From Coniferiporia sulphurascens (taxonomy: Eukaryota; Basidiomycota; Agaricomycetes; Hymenochaetales; Hymenochaetaceae): 64,000 nt of DNA. The notes below the pieces were generated by a model that was not told the DNA's origin, searched no databases, and saw nothing but the letters and a program-made list of their open reading frames with translations. The position numbers and the translations under genes are program-made. Location: contig NBBA01000002.1 of assembly GCA_002794785.1 (NCBI GenBank), positions 1,240,001-1,304,000 on the forward strand, in the 5' to 3' direction. Below, one piece after another: positions 1-11,157 of the stretch; position 1 is the stretch's first letter; each line of letters opens with the position of its first letter.

Positions 1-1240
1 GACTCTACCTCAGGGCAAACAGTAAGCATGCCAAAAAAAGAAGCGTTCAATTGATCAGTCGTCCATCATGCTCAACACCCTACGCGCGCGGGTTTAGCGC
101 CCACCGCGCTCGCAGATGAAAGTAACATTACGGTTGGCCTTCATCAGTTGGTGCTCTACTATCGTGTGACCCCTCTTACAAAATTCGCATTTCTGAGCTT
201 CCACACAACCAAGCTACCTTCGGAAAAAATTATGTAGACCCTAGTAAACTGTGTAACGGTGAATGCAAAACTTTCTTTGTAAAAAGCTGCATTGGTTTGA
301 AGCCATTGTCAAAATACATGATTACATGTTTTTTTTGGTCTGTAGAAGTCTTTTGGGACTACCGGCTCATGCAATACGTGCGCATATAAGTGGATATATT
401 GTCATAAACTTATTTATTAGATATCAGGACATGTTATTGTGCTATTCTGAGAGGAATAGCTCATTGTAGTACATAGAAAAAAATAATCTTATCTAAGGGG
501 TGACAAAAGGTGACAGAATGCGCCCGGCATTCGGTTCCGTTTAAAACTCCGCTAACGTTCGGTGCTGAGCTTCCGCCTGATGCCGAGTGTCCATCAGTCG
601 GAGTGTTAACAATTTCAGTGACGGAGTGTGACCATATTTTTGTAAGATGGAGGCACCTTCATTCTGAGAGATCTGCTTATTAAAAACTGTTCGGAAGTTT
701 TCTGGAAATAGCTAATTGCAAGTGCATTATAAATTTCGAGAAGGAAGAGGATACATGAAAATTCGAGTGCTGTATGGGCAAAATGCATACAAATGTTTTG
801 TAGGAGGGGATCACACGATAGTACAGTGTTGTCTCTCCGCGCCTGATCTGCGTCTAGCTGCCGGATACGCGACGACCGAGGTCCGGGGCCGGGGGTTACC
901 CGTGTGACCAAATGCGTGACGGAGCGCGTAATCCCACGACTTGAAATGCAATATATTAATCGCTGCTTAGCCCGGGCACTTTTACGTGGCGATTTATGTT
1001 CCCCCACTCGGGGCTCGATCAGTATAGACTACATCGTGCCGAACTGGCAAGGCCCGAGCAATACGCAGGTCCGCAGGACGGTTTTCATCCGTCTACAAGA
1101 TTCAAGGTTCAAGATTCAAGATTCCGTTCCAGAAATTCAATTCATGAGCAGGAGATAATCGAATCGAATATACAACGGAAGAGAGAAATCAAGAGAAAGA
1201 CGAGATTCAAGAAGAGTCCGCACAGCTCCAAACTAATCTG
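1..1240. other. Gene-free AT-rich leader, nothing recognised
   Basis: No open frame here has a plausible start, domain or splice pattern; the longest frames overlap on both strands and look random. Several GTGAC/GTCAC-type motifs occur (around 153, 500, 620, 905), similar to motifs near 58.7-59.4 kb, which hints at old repeat DNA. I see no gene. Confidence 0.5.
1096..1124 (+). repeat. Short TTCAAGA microsatellite
   Basis: About four imperfect copies of a 7-bp motif (TTCAAGA/TTCAAGG) stand in tandem. It is a simple-sequence tract with no visible link to a gene. Confidence 0.7.
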
Positions 1241-1599
1241 AACCATCCTCCCTTCCGATCCCCGCACCCCCGCACCCCCGTACCCCTCCCCACCTCCGTC
1301 CGCTGGCAGGATCGGACTACCGAACCGGGGAGGTGGCCGGCTCCACAAGTCCCCAGGCGCGAACCGCGTACACAACTCCAGGGGATCCGCGCACGGCCGT
1401 CGGAAAACGTCGAGTGGCGAAGAGACGAAGACATGGAAAAAGGAAGAAGAAAAAAGGAAAAGTCAGTTCTCTGTCTCATAAGGGGAATACTGAAGAACTC
1501 ACGGGAGGGTTTACCCTCCCGCTCAACTCCCCATTCGCCCCGCTCCATGTTCCCCCTTTCCCCACCCCTCACTAACAACGATCCCGACGTAAACACTTG

Positions 1600-3100
1600 C
1601 ACATATGTTGCCGAAGGAGGCCCTGGAGACGCAGAGGGTCAAGCGTCGAAGTCGTGATGGTGGCCAGCCTCCACGACTTGTCAGCCGTCCCCGGTGCGTC
1701 CGCCTTTCCACACTCAGGGCCAAGCACCGAAGGACAGAGAAGGTGGCCAGCCTCCTCGGTCCCCCAGTATAATTGCCTTTGTGTCCCGTCCCCCGTCCAA
1801 CGCATCCTCCGAATGTATGTCCACTTCGACATAACAGGAATCTGAAAAAAAAGAAGAGGACGAGCGAGAGAGTGTATGGACGAGAGCGAAAAGGAGAACA
1901 CATCGTGACAACGCAGCACCATTCCATCACGCTTTGACTCGGGTTGCAAGGAGCCCAGGAGGTGGCCAGCCTCCTACATTCCCCTCGCCCTCGTCATCAC
2001 GTCCGTCGCACGCCCAAAGCGTCTCGCGAGAAAATACCTGACTAGTCAAGATCAGTTTGAGCGAAAATATGAAGCAAGGGAGGAAAAAAGAAAAAGGGCT
2101 CTGAAGGTATATGGAAACTCTTCCGTCCAAGACACGCGTCCATCTCCAACATCGCGACAAGCCACGAGCAAAAGGGGAAGTCGGGAGAAGAGGCACCTTC
2201 CCCGTCCTCCCCCGTTTACTCGGACCCTCGCTGCTCGTAGACGTCCCGTGATCGCAAATCCAATCTGTTCTGCTAACCCGAGTCCTGGGCGGAAAAAAGA
2301 CCATGTGAGCGTACTAGCACGACGAAAAGAAACGATTCGCTAGAGCTGTCTCAGCCTGATCCCTCATGCTCGGACTCAGGCTCTAGAGACTCGAAGAGGT
2401 GGCCATCCTCTACGGGTCTCGTCGCCATTGCCGTCGCGTCCGTCGCACGCCCATTGGCGTCTCGCGGCTGTCTGACCTGTCCTGCACGAAAAACAGCTTG
2501 AGACGAAACGCGGCGTGTGAGAAAGGAGCGAAGCGGAGAAAAGGATGGATATGAGAATATGTGGATTTGTCTGGATCAAAATTGCCCCTCCCCAAGCCCC
2601 GCCCTTCCACGGTGCGACACAACATGGCGCGGCGCCGATAGGAAAACCAGAGAAGAGGCACCTTCCCCGGCCTTCTCCACCGGTACCGGCACATGTCGCT
2701 CGCCGGGAACCACATCTCGCTCCGGCGTCGTTCTAATAGGATCTAGGAGAGGGATCAAGCGAGTGGGTAAATGCGACAGTGGTTGTGACTCGCCAAAATT
2801 TCTCAGTCCCTCCCCTCACGATCAGACTCAAGCTGCAGAGACCCAAGGAGGTGGCCAGTCTCCCTGAGAATCCTTGCCATCGCCGTCACGTCCGTCGCAC
2901 GCCCCAGCGTCTCGCGATCTAGGTTCTGTGGGAGTAGAAGCAGGTGCGCAAAAGATAGAATGAGGAAAGGTACTCGTCCCCGTAACTCCGTCCACTTCCT
3001 CCACGGCGCGACACAGACGAGGAAGCACAGAGAAGAGGCACCTTCCCTGCACTCCCCCGCCAGGTCTGACGTCCGTCGCACGCCCGAGTAGCGCCCCGCG
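1600..3100. repeat. Decayed tandem array, about 440-460 bp period
   Basis: Three signature blocks recur in fixed order. GGTGGCCA followed by a CCTCC-type tract is at 1961, 2399 and 2850 (extra degenerate copies at 1332, 1659 and 1742). The block CGTCCGTCGCACGCCC follows about 35-40 bp later (near 2000, 2438, 2887, and again at 3069). AGAAGAGGCACCTTCCC lies at about 2186, 2651 and 3031, each preceded by a TCCA...GCGACA stretch. Spacings of 438, 451 and 465 bp (380 for the last) indicate tandem units that have diverged strongly between the blocks. No frame stays open across units, so I treat it as non-coding satellite-like DNA; an eroded tandem gene family is the alternative. Confidence 0.7.
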
Positions 3101-3804
3101 AGATCCCGGACGAGGGGGGAGAAGAGGAGAGGAGGAAAGGGTAGGAGGGAGGGTATGTGTGTTAAGTGTAGCTGAAGACAGACACTGGTTGCACGAAGGC
3201 GCGATGATGGGGGTAGCAGTCAAAGAGCTGCTGGAGCTTCGAGAGGTCTGGACCAGAATCGAAGTGTTTTCCCGCCTGTTGTGGACTATTTGGATGGAGA
3301 TAAATGCAAACACACGCCGTAAGAGCGAAAAGGACATATGAGATCATTGATATGAGGGCTGGAAAAGGCGGCTATCGTAGTTCAGACCGCTTTTTGGTGG
3401 CTGTTCCGGAAGTAAACATGGGTCTAGAACGACCCTGTGCGCAGTTGCACGAGGAGCCTGTATTTTTCTCACTCAACTGCAGAGTCGCAGCGTTGAAAAC
3501 TAAATTTGTTTTGTTAGTTAATAGTCCAGATGGTCATGGCAGTAGCAGTGGCTAAAGGGGAAAGGATCCTGGCGTTAATCATTAATTGCATGCTATAGCA
3601 ATGATCTGCAGATCCGCGGATCGGCCGCCGGTCTGTAGAAACGGAGATTTAATAGTGGTACTGAAGCTCCCAGTTATACTCCTTAGTATATATTATCAAA
3701 AGGAAACAACGAATATGTTGGCATTTTTCAATGTTTTTGTTGCATCTAGGGGTCCAGGTTGTCAGGGGAGGAGCTTCGCGACTGGAGGGATGAAGGACGC
3801 CTAC

Positions 3805-3880
3805 CCCAGCAGCATCGAGTCCCTCATCACACGACCGCCCTCATCCAGTGTATGCTCTACGAGTTGAGCTATGCCAAACT
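3805..3880 (-). other. tRNA-like relic with A-box and degenerate B-box
   Basis: On the minus strand, TAGCTCAACTCGTAGAGC (3854-3871) matches the pol III A-box and folds as a tRNA D-arm (GCTC/GAGC). Downstream at 3812-3823 is GGGACTCGATGC, a weak B-box match, and a possible anticodon stem (TACAC/GTGTG) lies between. The T-arm does not pair and U33 is not conserved, so it is not a functional tRNA as drawn. A tRNA-derived SINE fragment or dead tRNA gene is the likeliest reading. Confidence 0.35.
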
Positions 3881-4369
3881 TGACACGTTCCGGAGAGAGG
3901 TAACCACGGGTGTCCTGCAAAAAATGTACTCGGAGATGAGTCCAAGAAGGACTCAATTAGGTGGAGAAAAAACCAGATCGTAGACGACCGCTGTTCAGCT
4001 GGAAAGGTAAACATAACATAAAAGGCATGAGTAAAAAAGGAGGAGTGGGCGTTAGAGAAATAACAAGGAAATTGTGAAAGGGAATAAATATGAGGACATA
4101 AATGAGCAAACAAGGAAAGAACGGAGTGTAAGGGATGAGGTAAGTAGGCAAAAGAGGATTACGGGATTACGTTACTAAGGCATCGGAAATTAGGAAAATA
4201 CATTGGCGCACTGCCACCGCGACATCCCGACGTACCAAGCACTTTAGCTTTTACTTCGCGTTACTTAGACGAATAAATGCTATATTTATTATGCATCACG
4301 CTCAGCCGCTGACCTCACTGTAATAACGCTGCATCGTAGCGGTATCGAGCGCTCCGGTATCATGGATGG

Positions 4370-6260
4370 CTGGGAGGCCAAACCCTAATCGTCGCTATTG
4401 TTGATGACTCGAAAGCGTCGGAGAAGCCGGCCAAGCCAGCCGCCGTTGGGACAGTGGTTGTCTGTCACCCTTTGCTCCTGCTCGCCGTCTCCTCGACTGA
4501 TTTTCCGTCATTCCACCCAAAGGCCTCCCAGTTCTATACTCAGGCGCCCGAGCCCGGAACATTCATTCTTGACAGCCTTGCCTTCAATCTCTTCTGGACG
4601 TCTACTGGATTCTGCTTCAGGTTTGATCTTTCCGCTGATGCGTTTACTGCATACCACCGAAGTGCTCTGTCTTTTAGCTGACACTGCTTTGGACATTAAG
4701 AAACCAAAAGCATCTTGAGCATTATGTGATTTCTTTCCTACCAGATAGTGATGACTCGCATTGCATCTCGCCAAGAGTATTTCTGTGTACGAGGGAGAAT
4801 TCCGTTCGACGTGCTTCGCAAAGGGACAGGTCTTCTTCCAGTCAGCTTCAGTACTCGTATTTTTGACTTTTTTGATCCTTTTACGATCTGCTCAATCTTT
4901 TTCCGGAGGTAGTAACCCTATCAGCAGTCCGCAAGGCTGTTAGCATTAGCAAGGGAGGAGGGGGGTGTCGAGGCGGAGTTATGGATACGTGGTTGTTTCG
5001 GGTGATAATTAGGCGACTGCTATCTACGTGACCGTCCCGAATGTGAGAAATCCAGGCTCGGACGTTTACATACAGTATCTACTGCGACTCCCCAGTGGCG
5101 TCTAGACAATCCTGTCTTATAAGGGACGGAAATGCGACACGCACTGGGGTGGCTCGGCTGTGCCATCTTTTCTTTTTAGACACTAGTATACCCAACACCA
5201 ACTACATATGCACGGCGTTCAAAGTTCTGGAGCACACTACTTAATCACGGAGCAAGTCGATGCGTCTCCCTACGTATTCGTTGGAGAAAGACATGGAGTC
5301 AGCAATGCTTCCCTCAAATTTAGTGCGCTCGTTAGGACTATGTGTGCGATGAGCCTTAGATCGAATTAATGGGCTACTTTTGACTCCGAGTATATCGCAA
5401 CGCGGGATACAGGCGGTCTAAAGCTAGGGAAGCGAATTGTGGAGGGGAGGCGAGATATTGCAGTGATGACGTAATAAGTTCCCGCGCGTGTACTTCCTCC
5501 GAAATGTGGATTTTATGCCTTCTGCTCGTGACTTCTTGCTACCGACAGTGAGCCACTTGCCAAGTTGCCAGCCTCCCTTCAAAGACTCCCCTGAAGTTTC
5601 TGGAATCGTCCGACTCGACACTTTGCTCTTGCTACATCCAAGCTAAGGAAAGCGTCAATGTGCACATGCACGGTACTCGTGGGCTCGCCACTGCGTTACC
5701 GAAGCGAAATGGCGATAAAATGGCAGAACTCGGCGAAGCTACTAGCCACTATCCGAGTCTTTGAGTCTCAACTCCGAGGAACAGTGGGTCGGCATGAGGT
5801 CAGACAATTGGGCAGACGGCCTTCTAATCTCTTCAATGCACTCACCTGATTCAGTAAATGCTTTAATGGTCTAGTGCAGCGCTGTCCTTGTCAGTTTTCG
5901 AGACTCCGCCGACGTTGGCCACCCGTTTCTTGACTTGGAAGGCGCGAATGACATTGTGCTTCCAAGTACTGGTAGTATCCTATTCTCTTGAATATGTCTT
6001 AGCGCATCGGCTCGGTACCGAATTTGGTCTGCTAAACTCCTTTGCGAGCTCATGACTGCCTCTGCCTTAAGTAATGCCTAACAACTATCCCAAACCTGAC
6101 AAAGGCTGTATTATAATCGGCGGACTGTATGCGCCTGGCACTTTCGATACGTCTTGGACAGGTTTCGCCAGACGTACAGATTGGAACCTTTTTTTAAACT
6201 GGGATGCAGGAGAACCCCACCACTGCGAAGTATAGCTTAGTGCCATGTGGATTGGGATAC
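4370..6260 (+). repeat. Upstream arm of MEP module 1
   Basis: This segment matches, in inverted orientation, the DNA upstream of MEP6 (50.2-51.77 kb) and the right half of module 5 (46.55-47.64 kb). Landmarks include the GATGACTCGAAAGCGTC block near 4400, TTATTACGTCAT-like DNA near 5470-5490, the TGTGCACATGCACGGTACTCGTGGG block near 5660 and the stretch immediately before the promoter. No open gene was found in it. It defines the extent of the repeated unit that carries the metallopeptidase genes. Confidence 0.75.
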
Positions 6261-6271
6261 TATCGTACAGG

Positions 6272-6278
6272 TATAAAA
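6272..6278 (+). promoter_or_regulatory. TATA box of MEP1
   Basis: TATAAAA sits 95-101 bp upstream of the MEP1 ATG inside a GGTATAAAAACCCTGC context that is kept in the other MEP copies at the same distance. Confidence 0.7.
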
Positions 6279-6372
6279 ACCCTGCCACCTGCGAGAGGGA
6301 AACTACATCCGTTGAACGCTCCCTTTTGTCGGACATCGGAACTCCTCACTAAACACCCGCGCTTGTACCCTC

Positions 6373-7564
6373 ATGTTCGGCCTTTCCTTCCTCACCTTTG
6401 CCCTTTTTGTTGCCTCCCCTGCACTCGCCAGTCCGCTGGCGAGGGGTACGAATGCTACGTGAGTATTCCTACTTTCGCCATGCGAAATCTCACTAAATAA
6501 TTTACCCCTGTCTAATTGCAGGTCATTTTGCGGCAACATCGTGTCCGACGAGCAGTTGATCCGTGCGGAGAAGGATTTCGCGGATAAGCTAGCTACGAAC
6601 AAGCGGAACACGACGTCCAGCGGCGAACGTCTCGATGCTACAGTTGCGACTATTCCCGTGTATTGGAACGTCATCTATGCGGACAGCAGCTTTGACGGCG
6701 GCAATATTCCGTACGACATTTTTTCTGCCATGGAGGATTTTAAAGCTGACCGTCTGTTTTCAAGCGACTCGATGATCTATAACCAAATCAATGTTATTAA
6801 TCAAGGTTTCAGTGGCACCGGGGTCCAGTTTCAACTTGCGGGCCTAAGACGTGTACAGAATCCAACTTGGTTTAACTATGTTGACCCGAGTACGGCACAG
6901 CCGCAATACGACATGAAGAGCCAGCTGCGCTATAACGGCTACGGTCCGGCAGCACTGAACATCTATTCTCTTGGCCTCAATTATATCCAATCCCCGGGAA
7001 CGCTTGGATATGCTGCATTCCCAGAGGACTACAACAATAACCCGACCAACGATGGAATTCTTATTCGCTACTCAACTTTGCCTGGGGGAAATTCTCCTGG
7101 AAACAATCTTGGAAGGGTACGTGACATTATGCGGATATCTTGGGGATGCAACTCACGGTCAAAAACAATAAAAAGGTGCTCACCCATGAAGTTGGCCATT
7201 GGGTTGGTCTGTACCACACTTTCCAAGGAGTAGGTCACTCGTATTTCAATTGAATATTGCTGCTTATTTACACTCCATAGGGATGTTTCGGCCCGGGAGA
7301 TTACGTCAACGACACCCCTGCTGAAGCGTCTCCGGCAAGCGGCTGCCCTACGGGACGCGACACTTGCGCCGGTGGTGGAGTCGACCCAATCCGTCAGTAG
7401 CTTTCATATCTACACTTCAAAGTTCCATTGATTCTTAAGACGAACTTAAACACACAGAGAATTATATGGACTACACAGTCGACTCGTGCAGGAATCAGTA
7501 TACTGCAGGACAGGTTCAACGTCTGCAAAACCAGATCTACTATTATCGAGGAATCAGTGTGTAG
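6373..7564 (+). CDS. MEP1, secreted M43 (pappalysin/cytophagalysin-like) metallopeptidase
   Basis: A predicted secreted zinc metallopeptidase of 299 residues in six exons: 6373-6458, 6522-6710, 6765-7116, 7176-7229, 7281-7392, 7458-7564. Exon 1 encodes a signal peptide ([19 protein letters not shown]). Exon 4 carries [11 protein letters not shown], the HExxHxxGxxH zinc site with catalytic Glu, and exon 6 carries the MDY Met-turn typical of M43B enzymes. Cysteines in GGC, GCP, DTC and DSC segments fit the family's disulphides. All five introns are GT-AG and 51-63 nt. The spliced length of 900 nt is identical in the intact paralogues. The gene is convergent with LIP-A. The assignment comes from motif recognition; substrate is unknown, though general extracellular protein degradation is likely. 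Confidence 0.88.
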
Positions 7565-8732
7565 ACTTCATTCTGATTTACCCGCGACCCCAGATGAGTT
7601 CTTCTTCTACGGACTGGCACTAGTGCTACTACCTAGACAGGGCTCATTGTCGTCATTGTTTACTCGGAATTTAGACAAATATATCATTCTATTGTCGCAG
7701 ATCGAAGTTAATGCTCCCCGATCGAGCATATACCGTGCTCCCAGAACGAACTAGTTGGTGTGACATGATGCCCGGGTTTCTCAACATCTGTCTGTGTTTA
7801 ACACAATTAGTATTGTGTGGCGTCTTGTCCGGGGAATTCTGCGGTTTGACATCGTGAGTTGCTATTGCGCGGGACTCGAAGGGCTATTCATATCGTACCG
7901 GTAGACGATTTCAACCTACCCTAGAACGGGACGAGCCGAAAGTGGTTTACTACGATATGAGTTGACTATGTGTCTTTGAAGTTACAGGACTCAAAATTCT
8001 ATCGCTAGGTTAGCGTCGTAGTTTGCATTTAGGTTACCAGTAGCTGTCACAAGTCCCCGTAAGTAATACATAAAGTACCTTAGGACTGTTGAAGTTCGAG
8101 CTCGATGCCGAGACGGCGTCGGAGTTTTAATTATTTTTCGTGGTATTTTTTTTTGTTGTATGCGCGCTCGGTTTCCCTCGCGCGATTATCTACTGGTTGA
8201 ACGATATGCTTGGATACGGAGTGCATTCGCTCGCGCCGCGAATTGCTGAATTCCAACAAGGACTCGGTCTACTTTTTTCATACTAATGAATTTGAAAAAG
8301 TCTTGCAAACGCCAAGCGGTGCAGCGATGGTTGACAGCGTTAGGTGGGACTCAGTGATTATTGTGACCTTTAACTTTAAAAAAATGATCCTCAGGTTAGC
8401 GCCGCTTCGTTTCCTTATTAATTCCTTTTTTTGAGGAGTGTTTTATGTTATAGGATGGCCAACACTTTAAGTGTTACGTAGTCAGGTACGCTTTCAGGTG
8501 CACTCTGCCGTTGTCAATATGATGCATGGCTACAGCTATATCCATGCATACGAACTGGCGACACCCGCTCAATTACTGAGCGAAAAAAGCTAAGCCCAAG
8601 ACTCCTTTCAACTAGGCCTACTACATGGACTGAAACAAAGCCCGAGGCGAATTCAAGGATAACAAACCAAGAGTGAAGTACAGAGACAGAATAGATAACA
8701 CCAAACCTGCAAGAACTGAAGGGCTGATTAGG
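7565..8732. other. Convergent 3' region between MEP1 and LIP-A, repeat arm
   Basis: No gene is seen between the two stop codons. The part up to about 8600 matches the 3' flanks of MEP4 (24.05-24.53 kb), MEP5 and MEP6. It includes the block near 8160-8290 with GCGCGCTCGGTTTCC and TTGGATAC followed by GAATTGCTGAATTCCAAC, found again near 33.80-33.88 and 47.72-47.90 kb. Confidence 0.65.
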
Positions 8733-9946
8733 TTAACAGCCCATCTCAACGCCATCATACGGTCCATCGTGGTCTGACAGCTCGGAATCGAATATGCTCG
8801 GGACATCTCCGACAATGCACAAATCAGAGTCATTGTCCTGGCCTAAAGCGGCAAGTTAGCATAAGAGATTAAGACATATGGTAAAACGCACCAGGACATG
8901 CGTCCCATGATCCCGAGTCTTGAATGTGCACCTCTCCGCTTGGGTGTACGAAGCCCAAGAACATTCCCGGAAGGATCGGGATAGGGTCTTCCATGTTGTT
9001 GATATGCGTCAGACCAGTGCCCCCCGCGAGACTTGTAATTTGTGCGTCAACGTAGTCCGCAAATGCTTGGTTCCCGACACGCGGCAGGCCATAAAAGACC
9101 GATTTGAAGGAGGTACCCGCCGGAAGATGGAGGGGCAGGTAGACGGCGTCGAGGAGCGAGAGAGCGGCGCCGAGAGAATGGCCGGTGGTCGTCACTGATG
9201 CTCCGGGATGCGCTGAGAGCGTCTGTTCCACAGCGGAGAGTATGTCCGTAGCCGTCCTGAATACGCAAATACATGAGATTGTAAGCCAATCCTCTCCTTC
9301 AGATATCATGGTTACTGCTTACTCCGCTTGGGTTTTGGCAAACCCGTCGTGCACCTCGATTGATGAATTAAGGCCCGGGAATAGCGACGAGTCTAAGTTC
9401 GTCAGGGCGAACTTCGCGTCGGTCAGATCCGCTTCGCTGGAAAAAGAAGGATAGCTGAGATTCGTACGTGCACTTGGATTGAACCTGGCATGTAACTCAC
9501 AAGGAAGACGGATCTGTTCCCTGATGCGCCACGATGACCGTGTTTAATGTGGAGTCAAAGCCGACATACCCTGTTATATATTAAATATGTAAGTGACAAT
9601 ATAGAACCAAAATATGAGTATACTTGCAGTATTGTACATCTGTACCATCGCCTCCAGAAGCAGTAGGCAAGAACCCCGCGTTGGCGTCGCAATTTGCTTA
9701 AGAAACCCAAGCGTCGTAAATACGAGGGAATAAAGCCGGAATGAGTTCTGTCCTACCTCCGCAGCTCCAGTTAATCGTCGTGTTCGGCGTACAATATCCA
9801 GTACTTGCGTAGTACGAATAAGGTTTGAACGTAGATATCTGTGACGAACTGAGTGTCGTTATGGACTGCCGCTTTGAGACCAGAGGCGACGCAAGGATTG
9901 AGATCACGGAGGAGAGTGCAACAGCAATGGAGAATAACCGGGCCAT
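8733..9946 (-). CDS. LIP-A, secreted class 3 (fungal) lipase
   Basis: Triacylglycerol-lipase family protein of 305 residues in six exons on the minus strand: 9946-9757, 9696-9628, 9570-9501, 9436-9323, 9256-8892, 8842-8733. An N-terminal signal peptide (MARLFSIAVALSSVISILAS) is followed by a KR site. The nucleophile elbow is GHSLG in exon 5; the EDPIPILP segment supplies the Asp and DHDGPYDG near the C-terminus the His, matching the Ser-Asp-His triad of class 3 lipases. Intron 2 begins with GCAAGT, a non-canonical GC donor also used at this position by LIP-B. Other introns are GT-AG. Likely role: extracellular ester or lipid hydrolysis. The gene faces MEP1. Substrate preference cannot be read from sequence. 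Confidence 0.87.
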
Positions 9947-10056
9947 GTTGATCGCAGACCGTTGGACGACTACCGCAACACAAGCGAGCAAAGGGACAGA
10001 CTCGAGCAAGGGGAAGCTGGCTACTCGGAGTGATATTGTCGGACACAAGGCATTAT

Positions 10057-10063
10057 ACTTATA
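10057..10063 (-). promoter_or_regulatory. Putative TATA box of LIP-A
   Basis: TATAAGT on the minus strand lies about 111 bp upstream of the LIP-A ATG; LIP-B and LIP-C have similar motifs at about 100 and 117 bp. Confidence 0.5.
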
Positions 10064-10394
10064 TCATGGTAGCATATGGACCAATGTTCGAAGATGCTTC
10101 GCTGTATCCGGTGCCGGCTATGTACGATCACTGATGGTATGTTGTCCATGTGCAGTTCCAACAACAGCTAGCCTGCGAGATACGCTCAATCAAGGGACTA
10201 AGGCCGAGGACAAGAAAGATGAAATACAGAAAAGGCCAATATCCGGTTAGTAGCTCAACGTCATCTTAAGCCAGTCTCAGCACAGACGGGAGTGCTTCGT
10301 CATTAGACACAGCAATTTTGGGTCGGAAACACGAGCCAAAAATATGGACGTCCCGTTAGCCCAGCTCTCTGAACGTGGTAGAAATGCAGCTCGT

Positions 10395-10690
10395 GCGGGC
10401 GTAGTAACGTCGGGCGCCTTGTATCTAATCATAGCAGGAAGCAGATCCACCGGGAAGTGAAGGAGAAAGCCATGTGCAGTAGCAAGAGGATGTGGCTACC
10501 GCGATGCACATGTTCTCCTTCGCATGTTCGTAATTTTACGACTTGTCACGTATTTGAAACCGGCTGCACATGGCCCGCGTCAGAGCGAACCATCGTAGCG
10601 AGTTATCGTGAGATCGTAGTCATGGTGGCCATGTTCGACTAAGCCTGAAGGAGAAACCGGGCCCGTAGACGGACTTAAGAAACCTTGTTT
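10395..10690 (+). repeat. LIP-A upstream repeat, inverted copy at 23.48-23.77 kb
   Basis: About 295 bp upstream of LIP-A recurs in reverse complement at 23480-23770, starting at the GTAGTAACG...GGCGCC block and ending in the GGCCCGTAGACGGACTTAAG region. The copy lies next to a lipase exon-6 fragment, so both belong to one duplicated segment. Confidence 0.8.
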
Positions 10691-11157
10691 GGAAATATCA
10701 CCTTTCGATACGATAATCCGCTACAGGCGCTGAAGCCCGAGCACCGAGACGACGAAAAGCGGCCTGATTGGGAGGACAAGTGCTAGCCACACACCCGAAC
10801 ATTAATAGTTATGTTCATGGGAGCTTGGTACTCCCACGCCTACAAACTTCCCACGACCGCATAACATGTATCATTGACAATTAATAACTGTAAAATATTA
10901 TTAACAAATGGGTAAGTATCGTATAGTCGGCAATAATATATTTCCAACAGATTCTTCAGAGGTAACGTTTGGTGTCTTGGAGTCGCTAACCTAGTCAGGT
11001 GCGCCGAGAAAGGTCCTTAAGAAGGGTAACGAAAGGCCCAACATGGATGTAACTCAGATCGTCGAATAATCCAATGGCAGGGCTTCTATAAGAAAAACGG
11101 GGAGGACGACAGACAGGCCAGACAGGACTACCCGATACGTGGCAAGTCGTCCCCAAT
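10691..11157. other. Intergenic DNA upstream of LIP-A and downstream of the TFIIIA-like gene
   Basis: AT-rich in its middle (around 10860-10960). I see no gene, repeat or RNA here. Confidence 0.4.

Noticed and set aside
1142..1930. Several 60-135 codon frames over the tandem array
   Set aside because: They change frame between repeat units and exist on both strands; consistent with GC-rich non-coding DNA.
9820..10250. 141-codon plus-strand frame
   Set aside because: Antisense to LIP-A exon 1 and its promoter; LIP-B lacks an equivalent.
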